Positions 22,800 to 34,194 of a stretch of 64,000 nucleotides of DNA are shown piece after piece. The stretch comes from Rhyzopertha dominica (taxonomy: Eukaryota > Arthropoda > Insecta > Coleoptera > Bostrichidae): assembly GCA_025024175.1 (NCBI GenBank), contig QCXZ01000041.1, positions 25,849,786 through 25,913,785 of the forward strand, written 5' to 3'. The position numbers and the translations under genes were made by a program. Every line of letters begins with the position of its first letter. The stretch's first letter is position 1. The notes beneath the pieces were generated by a model that did not search any database, was not told the origin of the DNA, and worked only from the letters and a program-made list of their open reading frames with translations.

Positions 22800-25700
22800 C
22801 AAGAAAAATGGTATTAATATCAAATATCAGAATGTTTATATGTTGATGGAAAATCGTGGAGTTTTGTGCTTTCTGGGAATGTATATGATGTATGCACTGA
22901 CCGGGGCACTGACCTGCTCTAACCATTCTCATAGTGTATGATGACGATGACTCATAAAATTTTCTTTGCACCATTGAAGGATTTGCAACGACGATAAACC
23001 TTGAAAGAATGAAATGGCAAATCTAACAAACTTTGCAAATGCTACAATCATATATACCTGCACTCTGGTTCTGCTAGCTAGGACAGCGGTACGTTAGTTT
23101 TCAGTTACACTATTCGTATGCGCGTGTCGAGATGCGGTACAGAGAGCTCCGAATTGTAGAGTTCGGTATAGTTAGGTCATTTTGACACCATATCAGGAAC
23201 AACCAACAGGACAATTATTAGTGTTAACCTTTGCGACATTGCAGATACATGCAAATATATAACATTAAAGCATGAAATCTCTTGGCGATTCATTAACATT
23301 GACGATTCGCGACCATTCAGGTCAAATACAAGGGCTGTTTACCCAACGGAATTGTATTAATTAGTTAATTAGTATGTACCTGAACATTCGATTGAAATCC
23401 GGCTATAGTTAGTACAAGGGACAAGAACATTTATAAGGTTTAAAATATGTGAATGCAATACGCAGGTTCTAGTTTACATTTTCCAACTCATGTTAGGTAC
23501 GTTCAAAATACTACAAAATGTCAGTGTTCGAAACGTACCTTCGTCGCTTCTGTATTTGCTTAGTTCGGTAACTGCACAATGCGCTACCAATTGATCACAA
23601 GTTAGTCTCTGAACATTAATTATCAACATGCAAGGAGGCCATTCATTCATTACGTTAAACGACGCCTTTTCTCCGTACTCGGTGGTTAAATTATTAGTTG
23701 TTCTATTATTTTGGGTAAAACAAAGCACAGTTTAACATTCGCGTAACAAAAAATTCATTCAAATTCATTAAATTTACGACTCAACTTGTACAGCACATAC
23801 CTTCATGCATGCACCGCGCATTTAGTGTATTATATATTATATACCATACTTGCAATTGCAAAAGGCATGTGTAAGTATAGTGAAACGCCACTTCTGATTT
23901 AAACAAACTTCAAAAACCTTAATGAAGACTTTTTCTTTATTATTTTATCGTGTTTCGATTGTGCTTATGAATATAACTATGACGAATTTTCAAAGAAACG
24001 ATTAGGGCAAACTGGTCCACCGCGCAACGCCGGCTAACTGACTGACGGCGAATTGTCGTCGCAAACCCCAAAATTTAATTAAAAATTGTTTTATGAATCG
24101 TTTTGAGGTTTAAAGCTAATTCGGTATATGTGCTATCCTGTAAGTAATATCTGAAAATCACTAAACCTATAAATAAGGCGGCTAACTTACAAATAAACAG
24201 AACCGGCAGCAATTATCTAGAGCGGTGTCTAGGGTATTATTGACAAATTGCCGTTGTCCGTTTGCCGTCAACCAATGTAATAAACAGTGACCAACAATTT
24301 CTGTACTTAATACTCATTATAGTTATGGCATTGTAGGCAAAATTTTCACAAATTATTGCGGTTTCAATTTCCTTGGAAATATGTTAAGTATACTTACTAT
24401 GTACACGAGATATATTTTTTTCAAGTACATGATGATAACATCGATTAATAATTGTGAGCCAACTGATATTTCCAATTTAACGGATAACTCCTGTTCTCGG
24501 NGGAAATATCAACCTAACACAGTTTCTTTGACATCTTGAATCAAATCAACAGCATATTGTGACTCCCTGGCGTTTACAGGGTACATATTACGTGGAACAT
24601 ACACCACACCAGTTCACTATAAGACTAGTACGACGCGATTACAACGTGGCTTTTCTGTTATTCTGGTTATCTGTAGTTTAACTCATGTTACACGTGCCGA
24701 AAACAAAGCACACAACCAGCTAAATGAAGGTTACGCCTGCCGCTCATTTAGCTCTTGATCAATTTTAATAGACCAACGCAGTCAGAAGAAAAGTAATGTA
24801 TATTACAACTGTTATCGGTTGATTCAACAACAGATTGATCACTTCAAAGTTTATTATTCATTTTTTGAGTCATCCATTATTCCTGATACTGTTGAAAGGC
24901 TGTTGAAGTTGGCGGACAATTTCCACGCGACTTAAATCATTCGATTTAGTCGCTTTTGCAGCCTGTTTCTCCTTATTTTTATAAGATATACAATATATTG
25001 TTCAATGTTACGCTTGGCTAAAAGCAGTCGGACCGTATCATTCATTTTATCGAATTTCTCATAATCTTGAACTATAGACTAAACAGTTATAATTATAAAC
25101 ACAAAGGTGCTAGAGAAAATATATTCATTTTGCATCGCCACGGATTGCTAGTCTGGTTCGTCCCATTTTAATTACCCGGTTGAACTTTTATGTTTCTATT
25201 ACTATTCTATTATATTATTATTATTGCTTAATGCTTACATTGCAGGATAATTTACCTTCATTGTATTATACATATTTATTCACTAATAAGGTTACGATTC
25301 CATCTTGAAAATCAATCAAACTAAAAGGAAAAAAATTTGCAAAAAAGGGTAGTTACCCCACAATTTCACTCGCTTGCCTATAACCTACTTCATATGTTAA
25401 GTCTTTCGAAAGTTATCGCGTCCACACACAGACCGACAGACACAGACAAGAAATTTTTTGCTCAATTTTTGTTTGTGGACATATTCGAGCATTTTAAAGC
25501 GATTGAGTAAATAAAAAATTTTGTAGATTGTATTATTTTTATTATTTATTTAAAGTGTGGCGTATTATGACATCTCAATAACAGCCTAGTTATAAATTTT
25601 TGTTGGTACTTTTTCGTATATTTCAGATTTATCCAAGTATAATCAGTACTGTATAATCTTCTTTATATTTTAAAGTAACGACTTCTTACTAAAACATTAC

Positions 25701-26074
25701 CTATATTAGCGGAAAACTCCAATGGAAAATAATTACAGCATTCTAGAAGAAAGCCCATATACGCTTATTTTATTCGGATAAGCAGGTTACGTATCAACGC
25801 GTTGTCGGACTTTTTGATTTACTCATATTGTATGAGACTGCAATTGTAGTATACGCACTACGCATAAGTACATAAGATATTTTTATTATAATATGAAGAG
25901 CTGCTTGAAGAAGTTATTCAAATAGTTATTATTATTATAGGATTGCTGTAGTTAAGAGGCAAAGAACTCGTTCGCAGAGTTCTTCAAACTAATGGTGGAT
26001 TTAAACTTTCATAGGCAATCCGTCGCCCCTTCAAAGGTCCTGAAAAATTAAATTCCATTTCTGTTTCGTTTCAG
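22800..26074. other. Intron DNA, nothing recognised
   Basis: AT-rich intron with short chance frames. A GC-richer island at about 23990-24070 gives no credible exon. An ambiguous base lies at 24501. The last 30 bases before 26075 form a pyrimidine-rich tract ending TTTCGTTTCAG, the acceptor of the next Ten-a exon. Confidence 0.5.
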
Positions 26075-26352
26075 ATTGGCGCCGGGGCTACAGCAGCCGG
26101 GCGGTCAACTTCCCCAGCAAATCGCGGCGTCCAGCGGCGGTACGCTGCAGGGGGCACAACAACAGCCGCTTGTGATGCCCGTGTTTCCCCTGCGACCAGC
26201 CACTACATCACACAATTCACACTACTCTCCATATTCCCCGTCCAGGTTTCACATAGATAAGAGGTGCCAGCATCGGTGCTCTTGGAAGTGCCTCAGTATT
26301 AGCCTCATTTTTCTGGCGGTCGCGCTAACCGCGATGTTGGCTTATTTTGCAA
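26075..26352 (+). CDS. Ten-a: Ten-a exon: cytoplasmic juxtamembrane region and transmembrane segment
   Basis: The exon (278 bases) starts after TTTCAG with one base completing a codon and ends GCA A|GTAAGT (phase 1). It encodes a Gln/Pro-rich stretch ([13 protein letters not shown], later QQQPLVMP), a Ser/Tyr/Pro stretch ([10 protein letters not shown]), then the basic-Cys block [16 protein letters not shown] directly before about 21 hydrophobic residues. The [12 protein letters not shown] block and the following segment are characteristic of insect teneurin-a as remembered. Teneurins are single-pass type II proteins with the N terminus inside and about 2,000 residues outside, acting in synaptic partner matching through homophilic and latrophilin-type contacts. 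In the assembled frame the membrane segment is around residues 100-120 if spliced directly from 7752. There is no start codon in the exon before codon 34, so an upstream exon is required. Confidence 0.95.
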
Positions 26353-26639
26353 GTAAGTATTGCTGTTCTCAGCTACGGGTGTTGTTATTTTTTAAATTAA
26401 TGGTCTTATGCATAAGTATAGAGTATTTTGTAGGTATTGGAGTGTTCAGGAGATCTAACCATAACCTTTAGTTAGAGCTATGAATGTACGATTTGTATTT
26501 TGTTGATAATCTGCAGGATGCCTATTTTACTCCTTAAATTTAATCAACTGAATTAAATAGAATCTTTAGTGGATCTTCTTTTATTTTGATGCCAAACTCA
26601 ATTATGCATATATCTGGAATTGCAGTATTCCTAAACATG

Positions 26640-27800
26640 TATACAGTAATGTCTGTTTATAGCGAACCCGCTTTTAGCGATCTTTCGTTTATAGCGAACC
26701 AATCTAAAAAGTACCTAACCAAAGAAGCATTAAACCTGTTAGATTTTTCGCAAATAACTATTCCGTTTATAACAAACTTTCCGAAAAAACGAAACTTTAT
26801 ATAAACGTAAACGTTTTCGGTTATAACGAACTTGAACCGGAATTTTATCGAGCAAGCAGGGGATTCAACCAAATCTGCAGACGCGTCATGTCAGGTTGAG
26901 CACGAACGGACGCCGGCGAACGCTGCGCTGTGTTCTTTCAGGTTGCCAGTATGCGCATAGTNATACAAATTGTGAATATTTTATACGAAGCTGCGTGCAA
27001 AACAATATGTGTAAGTAAACAGGCAAAATTCAGTAGTGGAACTAAAAGAGCAATTAGAAGTCACTAATTTTTAAATTGTTCACAAAAAGACAAGTCTTCT
27101 TGATTTTTTAACTCNGNATGGTGCTGNGCCTGTGCGAGATATTATTTTCCATTATAATATCACCAAATAGTGAAAATAATTCGACAGAACTCCGAGAACT
27201 GTTGCCTAGTAATAGCCACAGGAGCCGTAGTGTGGGACACCGCTTGTGTGTAATGTGTTACACTGCTTGATGACTTAACAATTTAAAATAAAGCTCTGTA
27301 TTTAGATGCTGAAGGTTTGCAATCATGCAATTTCAGAGAAAACAAATAGTAAAGCTTTTACTTTGAAGAATGGTAATTGTTTACTACAGCGTCCCATCGC
27401 CTATCAAGCAGGAATTTTTCGCACCTCTAGAAAATGACCTCCTGAACACGAATCTTAAAACCGTTTCTTGCGGTCACATCTAGTTCTTGAGAAATACGTG
27501 TTTTAAATTTGAACTACTTTGCGACACGGAAAGTTTTTCCCTATGCTGCACAGTGTTGCATACTGCACAATGTCTGGTTGTCCTACGCGAGTGTTTGTAC
27601 CTACCTTTTTTTAACCGACCGATTTTAGACGCGTTTAGGCTACTTTTTGAGCGCTTGCATGACTTCAAAGATTTTTGCGAATGAATTTTTAAATAATATT
27701 CTTAAATGTATTCGAAATATGTATCATTAAAAATATATCTGATATTTAGCATTTGTCCTTTATTGCGAACCGTTTAAGTACTTTCGCTTTATTGGGTTGA
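26640..27800. repeat. Possible degraded DNA transposon with repeated TTTATAGCGAAC motifs
   Basis: The motif (T)TATAGCGAACC occurs at about 26655 and 26685. Related strings occur at about 26760 (TTTATAACAAACTTTC), 26820 (GTTATAACGAAC) and 27755 (TTATTGCGAACCG). Such subterminal repeats are common in pogo/Tigger-type elements. GC-rich DNA at 26880-26960 and several ambiguous bases (26962, 27115-27127) lie inside. No transposase and no matching inverted ends could be recognised, so boundaries and family are uncertain. Confidence 0.25.
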
Positions 27801-28204
27801 AATATCCCTAATTAAACGAATTTTAAATAATAAACGAGCGTAATATTCAATTTCATATACACTGCATATCAAGGGACTGAGGTATCTGGGGGGTACGGCA
27901 GCGCCCCCGTTAAGTCGAGCAAGCGCACACCGTACCATATTTTTCTCGAAACGACTCAGGACTAGGACATCCCGCTTGTTGGGGATAAAGCTAGAAGCTC
28001 AAATTTTTAGTGACCGACGGGATATATTACACCCAGCTATATTTTCAAATGGCATACTATTTTACCTATAGTTTACGAACTATTGCCAGTCGAACCGATC
28101 ACAAAAATTCTAAGGTACTTCTAGAAGACACACACACGTAGTGTATACACTAGTAGTGTGATGGCGTCGCCCACATCCAATTTTTGCAATTACGAATACT
28201 CATA

Positions 28205-28345
28205 AACTATAAAGAATTTAAGGCCTGAAAAAGAAACAAGTACAGTTTCGAAACGTTGCCATAAAATGCAATGTGTTATTGTATCCCACGCCCTCAGCAA
28301 CAATTTTTAACGATTTCGAAACGGGAGAAAGTAATTTTATCAGCA
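28205..28345 (+). mobile_element. PLE-type terminus remnant with hammerhead-like motif
   Basis: At 28222-28260 the + strand reads GGC, CTGAAAA, stem II GAAAC-loop-GTTTC (5 pairs), GAAA, CGTT, GCC. The GGC and GCC strands pair as a short stem I, and ACGT is the self-complementary stem III seen in PLE minimal hammerheads. The core reads CTGAAAA rather than CTGANGA (G8 to A), so activity is unlikely. A second GATTTCGAAACGGG string at about 28313 may belong to an inverted partner. No coding sequence remains. Confidence 0.4.
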
Positions 28346-29871
28346 GTACATGATGTGGAATACAGTAGTAGACTATTAAAGCTTTGATACAAATTATAAA
28401 TTTAAATATCCATGTCATTTACATATTTAATTCTGAATAAAAACAGCAATAACTGTGTTAAATAATATTATTTACGAAGAACTGTTTGCCAACCTTTGTT
28501 ACGTGTACTGGTTCGAAAATTGCTGATTTCTAACTTATTCTCCTTTCTTTGAAAACCAGTATCGAAATACACTATATCCATACACAACTAGTTTGATACA
28601 TTACGCTTCACTCACTGGAATTTAAAACACATTAAACACCTGGTTCGCTTTTATTGGCTAGCTTCACACCCTTTTTGCCTGCGCGTTCACGTTCCCTTTT
28701 ATACCCTCCAACGAACACTCCCAAATAGCTAGGTCACGCAGTATCCGTCCTTGCCATTTGTCGGCGTCGTTGCCTAATTCGCAGGCGTTGGCTTGTCCAC
28801 ATGGTTTATGTTTTGGATTCAAGACTGTAGCTTGGAAGTAACCCGACAAAGGAGAGCTGTGGGCAGCATAAAAAAGTGCAAAAATTAATTCGCAATAGGA
28901 ATTGCAATTGCACAGCCGTGCCCAAGTACAATGGAATTTAATTTATCGTTATATCAGTTAAAGCTTGTGTTTTGCGATATTTTAGGAAAAATACTATGTT
29001 CTACATAATGTAATGTTTAGCTTCACAAATTTCTGCTCCATTTATTGTGAACACAAAAAAGTTAATAGACATATACGGCATTCACATAGATAGGAAATCG
29101 AAAAGATTAACTATTGAATGTTGCTGGTTAAAACCTTTTGTATAAATATTATTATAAGAGAGTTATTAGCATTCGGTAAAGAACTTGCTAGGTTTTTTTT
29201 GCTGTCTATAAAAGTAAAGTACGTAATTTTATGTAAACGAACATTATCAGGTAATTTTTCAAAAAGCCTATCTAAGAGAGCATACGCCCTAAACTGTACT
29301 AAATATAGTATATTAGGAAAAATGCTTTATGCTTTCTTTAAATATTTTCCACCAAAAGAACAGGGTCCATTATTAATTTAAATTTCGGCGCAATTTTCGC
29401 CACTCAGGAAAGATAAAAGAAAAAGTAGAGATTATCCCACTCTACGGTACGCACTGTGCTGACAGACACTGCATCAGCTTTTACGTCTGTAAAACGGATT
29501 TTGTAAATGCATTCCAGCAGTTCCTACTGGGAGGATTACTTCCGCTTTGCAGACGAAGCTGCCGAGCAAAAACTAATATAAGCAACTCGAAGGATAACGA
29601 GCTAAAGTGGACTGACAACGCAAGTGGGTTGCTCGTTTTTAGTCTTGAAGGCAATATTTTGATAGAGCTGCTGGGCATGCAGATGAACAATAGGCGTATT
29701 TGTTGCAAACATAAAACCGCAACCCCATTAGACTCTCGCTAAGTTAGGTATATTGTACAATTTAGTAAGGTATTTACTTACGCGTTTAAGATCTTTTACA
29801 AGATCACTTTAAAAATTGTTTGACAGAACAAGTAGCACCAATTTTTAGGAACCAGGAAAAGGACACGAAAC
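28346..29871. other. Intron DNA, nothing recognised
   Basis: AT-rich sequence; a few frames of 60-90 codons look like chance and match no family. Confidence 0.5.
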
Positions 29872-30790
29872 ACTATATAAACTAGAAAACTGCGTTATCG
29901 GGCTTTCTGGCCGTCGTCGGTTGGGTGCCATCCCTGACGTTTCACCGGTTCGAGTGACCGGCATCCTCAGAGGTCTGTAAGTGCTTCTGCTTGGTTTGAC
30001 TTCTGTGGCAAACTAGTCAAACTGACAACGTGTTGCTTACTATGATCTCGCGCGCAAACCGTATTGATGCCGTGGTAATCCCTTATCAGTGTCTATTCGT
30101 TTCTTGACAATTTTGGTTTTAGCAAGTGCCGGTAGCCAGGCTTTGCTTAGCTTAAAAGTTTCCTCTTGCCGGTTAAAGTTGTCCTTGTGTTTTTCGATCT
30201 CTATGGCTTCCCGGACTAGTCGACAATGATACCCGGCGTGTCCTCGAACAGTCCGTTGCTGAGCGCAAGTTCAGCTACTGCAGATTTTTGAACATGTCCT
30301 AGTCGACAATTACTTTTATGTTCATTCAATCTTGTCTTGATCGATCATTTTAGTGGTCCCAATGTACACCTTTCCACATGCGCACAGGATCTTAGGGCCT
30401 GCTGTACTTTTTGTGTGGGCTTGAAGATTGTCTTTATACGATGTTTTTCTAAGAGTCTGCCAATCCGATCGGTCACCTGCGGTATATAAGGCAAGAAAGC
30501 CTTTCTTATCTCTGGAGGTGCTGAGCTTTCCGTTTCAGTATTTTTAAATCTAGGATTCATGGCACTTTTGATTTCCTCGGCGCTGTACCCATTGGCTCGA
30601 GCCTGTCAGTTTGACAGTTTGCCACAGAAGTCGAACCAAGCAGAAGCACTTACAGACCTCTGACTATGCCGGTCACTGGAACCGGTGAAACGTCAGGGAT
30701 AACACCCAACCAACGACGGCCAGAAAGCCCGATAACGCAGTTTTCTACAAACCTTGACCGCGAAAGCCTAAACCAATACTATATAAACTA
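29872..30790. mobile_element. Penelope-like retroelement, 5'-truncated head-to-head copy pair with 13-bp target duplication
   Basis: The insertion (29885-30777) is flanked by the direct repeat ACTATATAAACTA (29872-29884 and 30778-30790). The left, longer copy lies on the - strand. Its translation at 30345-30560 gives KAFLPYIPQVTDRIGRLLEK, then KHRIKTIFKPTQKV, the linker before the GIY-YIG nuclease of Penelope-like elements. The nuclease itself is frameshifted, with pieces such as CRLVREAIEIEKHKDNFNRQ at about 30160-30230. The right copy (about 30606-30777) repeats only the terminal non-coding part in the opposite orientation. At 29932-29976 (-) is a hammerhead-like motif: CTGAGGA, CCGGT hairpin, GAAACGTC. 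In the right copy the core has decayed to CTGACTA. PLEs use a reverse transcriptase plus GIY-YIG nuclease for target-primed insertion; this copy is dead. Confidence 0.85.
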
Positions 30791-30999
30791 CCTATCAAAT
30801 CGATAAAACCTTAGCTTCAAGGCAAACTTCTAACCGGCATTGCTGATGAAAATAGGGATTTTTTTTAATTTCTGGTATTTGATTTTAAAGGATATAAAAG
30901 GTTCTTAAATGGGTCAATAATTATTCTACAAGCGCATCTGAAATATTTCATTTATCATTTATTACATTGTAAAACGTTATTAGGTAAAAATTATTATTA

Positions 31000-31300
31000 A
31001 AATGCATGTCTATGCTGTACTGTCTGCACCGCAACTAACTGCAGATAGATCTATTTCGCTATCATTATAGTTCATCAGTGCAGTTTAACTCTAATGCCGA
31101 CAGCACGGCGTAAAACTGGTTTTGCCTATATACCAAAGGATTGGTATGATATAAGTAAGAATTTAGATGGCAATACCGTGCTGTCTGCACTAGACCTAAA
31201 CTGCACTGATGAGCTATAATGATTTACAAGTCGGCTATGCCTGTTGCCACATTTAATTTCAATAGGACACACTGACAATTGAAATCAGTCGCTTATAAGC
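31000..31300 (-). mobile_element. Retrozyme-like element copy, rearranged
   Basis: From AAAATGCATGTCTATGCTGT (31000) to AAGTAAGAATTTAGATGGCA (about 31155) this matches the 18679-19068 element read in the same orientation, including its hammerhead. After that the body is replaced by a partial inverted copy of the ribozyme region (CCGTGCTGTCTGCACTAGAC near 31190, ACTGCACTGATGAGCTATAA near 31215). This suggests an internal deletion or template switch producing a palindromic element. No flanking target duplication was found. Confidence 0.65.
31037..31086 (-). ncRNA. Hammerhead ribozyme, type I, near-intact copy
   Basis: On the - strand: stem I AACTGCA, core CTGATGA, stem II ACTAT-AATG-ATAGC, core GAAA, stem III TAGATCTA, TC, stem I TGCAGTT. 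The conserved core is complete and stem I has 7 perfect pairs. The first stem II pair is an A-C mismatch; the next four pair. Compared with the copy at 18714-18762, stem III changes from TAGTACTA to TAGATCTA, two linked changes that keep it a perfect palindrome. A stem II pair also changes together (G-C to A-T). A third, partial copy on the + strand near 31215-31235 has the CTGATGA half only. Confidence 0.8.
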
Positions 31301-31787
31301 CGTAGTGTAGAAAAAAAGATAAATCCTTTTTTCTACATGCTACCAAATATGTCACGCTATTATGTGATGAACAAAACGGTTTCAAATTTTACAGAATATA
31401 AAAATCAATTGTATTAGCATGAATGTTTTATACGAAAACATCAGATAAATTACACAGTCTGGCAATTCCCGAGTCTCGGACGCCAACTAGATTGACCAAC
31501 TAGAATACGGAATCAGCACTCCTGGCAAACAAATGGAACAAATGTGTATAAATTGCAATAATGCATGTTAAGAAAAACAAAATTTCGCTCAAAACCGAAC
31601 CGATTAATCAATTTAATTGGCATTCTCAGCTCCTTTCTCTATGCAGGCTAGGTTGTTATACAAACGTGCTCTTTAGTTTTAAAAATCAACACTGTGCTGC
31701 ACCTTCGTGTGCTTGACCAGCCAAATTGACACATTAAAGTCTTTGAGCGACTGTTACTAACAACATATTTGGTTTTCGTTTAGAATA

Positions 31788-32853
31788 AGAGCCGTTTGTC
31801 ACTATACTTATTTAAGTACTGAAATAAGCTCTTAAAATTATCATACTGAAAATTAGATGCGCGCGCCGTTTCAATACAAGAAATAAGCGTAGGGCTTTGT
31901 TCTCAATTTGTAATTACAAATTCTTTTCGGTAAGTATTTCAACACGTGCGCGTGAGCCCTTTTGTAGTTCTAATCGTGATTTTCTCAAGGTAAAGCTAAT
32001 CTAACCGTAATCTATTAAATTCCGTCTTTATACAATAGCAAATGCAACGTATAAGGTCTATTCTACTGCTAGAGAAAAGTAGACCTTAGATATAACCCAC
32101 TTATAAACAATTACTTTTACTGTTGTTTGTGTTTGCGGTCACCCTGAATTACCACAATTTGGATTTAAAAGTAAAAAAATGCCTGTTGACTGAAAAAATT
32201 ATTAAATGCATCAGCGTTGATACTAACAATGATATTGCAATATTCATGGCTTCTTAAATGTGCTGAAAGAACAGCTGCTAATAGAAGATCCAGCAGCATA
32301 TAAAAATTTTCTACAAATGAGCAATGCTTAATTTGAAAAATTGTTTGAACTAGTCCATAACAAAATAGGGAAACAAGGTACACAATTCCGTGAAAGCATT
32401 CCTTCCGTTTCATTTACAAAAGCATGACAACTTATCACATTCGCGGGGTTGTCTAAAGTGTACTCACACCAATATACATATTTTAAGAGGCCTAAAACTG
32501 CATTTCACGTTGATGTATTAATTAGCTGGTAGTAGGAAGTCAGCTCTAAATAACAGATAGCCCGTATTCAAAAGTTTATTTCGCCGATATCAGTACAAAA
32601 GCTGCCCAATCTCATAACCCTGCTTATTACGTAGGTTCGAAAAGTGGGTTCTATGAACGTTCTGTTTATAAACGGTAAAACAGGTTAGTGCGCATCGATC
32701 TGCGCAGTTTTAACACGAAGTATGGAAATTCAGTACAAGAAAATAGAACGTGGGCTAATTTCTTATATTGAAACGGCGCGCGCATCCAGTTTCCGTATAG
32801 TAATTTTAAGAACTTATTTCAATACTTAAATAAGTATAGTGGCAAACGGCTCT
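31788..32853. mobile_element. DNA-transposon-like element with long (about 100 bp) terminal inverted repeats
   Basis: The left arm (31788 to about 31890) begins AGAGCCGTTTGTCACTATAC and includes GATGCGCGCGCCGTTTCAAT. The right arm (about 32750-32853) is its reverse complement with scattered mismatches, containing ATTGAAACGGCGCGCGCATC and ending GTATAGTGGCAAACGGCTCT. The 850 bases between carry no frame recognisable as a transposase; the - strand frame at 32165-32413 is hydrophobic and unassigned. It is probably a non-autonomous element of a long-inverted-repeat DNA transposon family. No target duplication was evident. Confidence 0.65.
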
Positions 32854-32859
32854 AAGTTT

Positions 32860-33660
32860 CAAGTCACATGACATTTTCAAACTAATTGTAGATAGCCCAT
32901 AAAAGGGTTTAGTATCTTTTAAAACAGTAACAAGAAAGATTGTATCAATTCGGGTCTCATTTTAAAACAACTTTTAATGATTATTGCTGAAAACGCCTAA
33001 ATATTCAAAAAATCCAAAATACCAGCATTCTTGTAATCGTAAAACTTTAGATACCTACAGAACGAAAATTAATAACTATTACAACTAGTGCTATTAACTT
33101 ATAACCAAGCTTAGAATAAATAGTTTGTAGTAGAATACAAACGCTTACTTCATAATAAATTAATAGCCTAAAGTGCTTAGAAGACATGCTTTGCGATGGA
33201 TCCATAGATACGTTGAATGAATGAAAAATTTTGAATTTTCTAATCAAAACTAATTTTCTTTTATCCAAACTGATAATTCATACAGATTAAACAGTTTTCT
33301 GATGAACAGATTTCTGTACTGTTCTGATGTTGATAGCATAACACAAGCCTTTGTTTACATAAGTGCTGCATTTTTGCAGTAATGCGCCAATTGAGAGCAA
33401 TTGCAATTGAGAGTTTGTTAAGGTAGTGTTTGTTTGAAATACATTGTCACTTGTTTGCTTTACTGGCGGATGGTTATCGTTTTGTTAAGACTGCTTGGGT
33501 ATTCGTATTATACATCCAGGGCCGACCTATATTAACCGTACATTCTCTCACACAGTTACTTACCTGTAAGCGTAGATTATTAAACTCCATCAAACTTGGC
33601 TCCCGTGCTACCGCTTAGAGTTCTGCAGCAGTTATCTAAGACAGTTCATTCTGTTTACAG
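32860..33660. other. Intron DNA before the juxtamembrane exon
   Basis: AT-rich with chance frames only. The 3' end carries the acceptor tract TTCATTCTGTTTACAG immediately before 33661. Confidence 0.5.
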
Positions 33661-33780
33661 CAGTCAGCTCCATGAAGCCTAATATGGATTCAGCCAACTG
33701 CATATTAGTTCAGGACGTCAAGGATGTTACTCATGATCAAATAACGCAAGGATCAAGTTCGACACAGTTACCTACGGAAG
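33661..33780 (+). CDS. Ten-a: Ten-a exon: extracellular juxtamembrane region, GC 5' splice site
   Basis: The exon (120 bases) follows TTCTGTTTACAG and ends GAAG|GCAAGT, an ideal GC-AG intron donor. It starts with two bases that complete the codon left open at 26352 (A+CA = Thr) and leaves one base that joins 38170 (G+AA = Glu), so it fits phase 1-1 exactly. It encodes [20 protein letters not shown] and then [18 protein letters not shown], which reads straight into [11 protein letters not shown] of the next exon. A single Cys followed by a short hydrophobic run shortly after the membrane also occurs in other teneurins, as remembered. The acceptor is a tandem NAGNAG (ACAGCAG), so TVSS and ISS variants are possible. 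It was missed by simple frame calling because it is short. If skipped, A+AA also keeps the frame. Confidence 0.82.
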
Positions 33781-34194
33781 GCAAGTATTGATAATCTAAT
33801 TTCCAAACACGCGATATATGTATAAGAGTGTTATTACATTAAGTTTAGTGTTTAAAAATAGCTGACAAAAATAAGTGTTGCTTTACCAAGCACACAGCTT
33901 TGCACGCACTCACCCCTAATGACTTCTACTTTTATTATTTGCTTTTGATTTTAGTAATAATTAATTTAAGGTGTATCTCATTATGTTAAGCTTACTTCTG
34001 AAATAAGTATAATTGCAATATTACCTGAATGCCGCATTCATGCACGGTTATAAAAGTTTCTTTTACTCTAAAGAAACAAACTTTATGTTAGACTAGGCGT
34101 AATATGTTGATGAATAAACTAAATTCTAATAATATAACAACAAACAATAATAGAGTGCAAAAGCTGTGGCAAACAGTAAAATAAATGATTTTAT

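Noticed and set aside
33298..33330. CTGATGAACAGATTTCTGTA as another hammerhead
   Set aside because: There is no GAAA after the hairpin and no stem I partner, so only the CTGATGA string is present.
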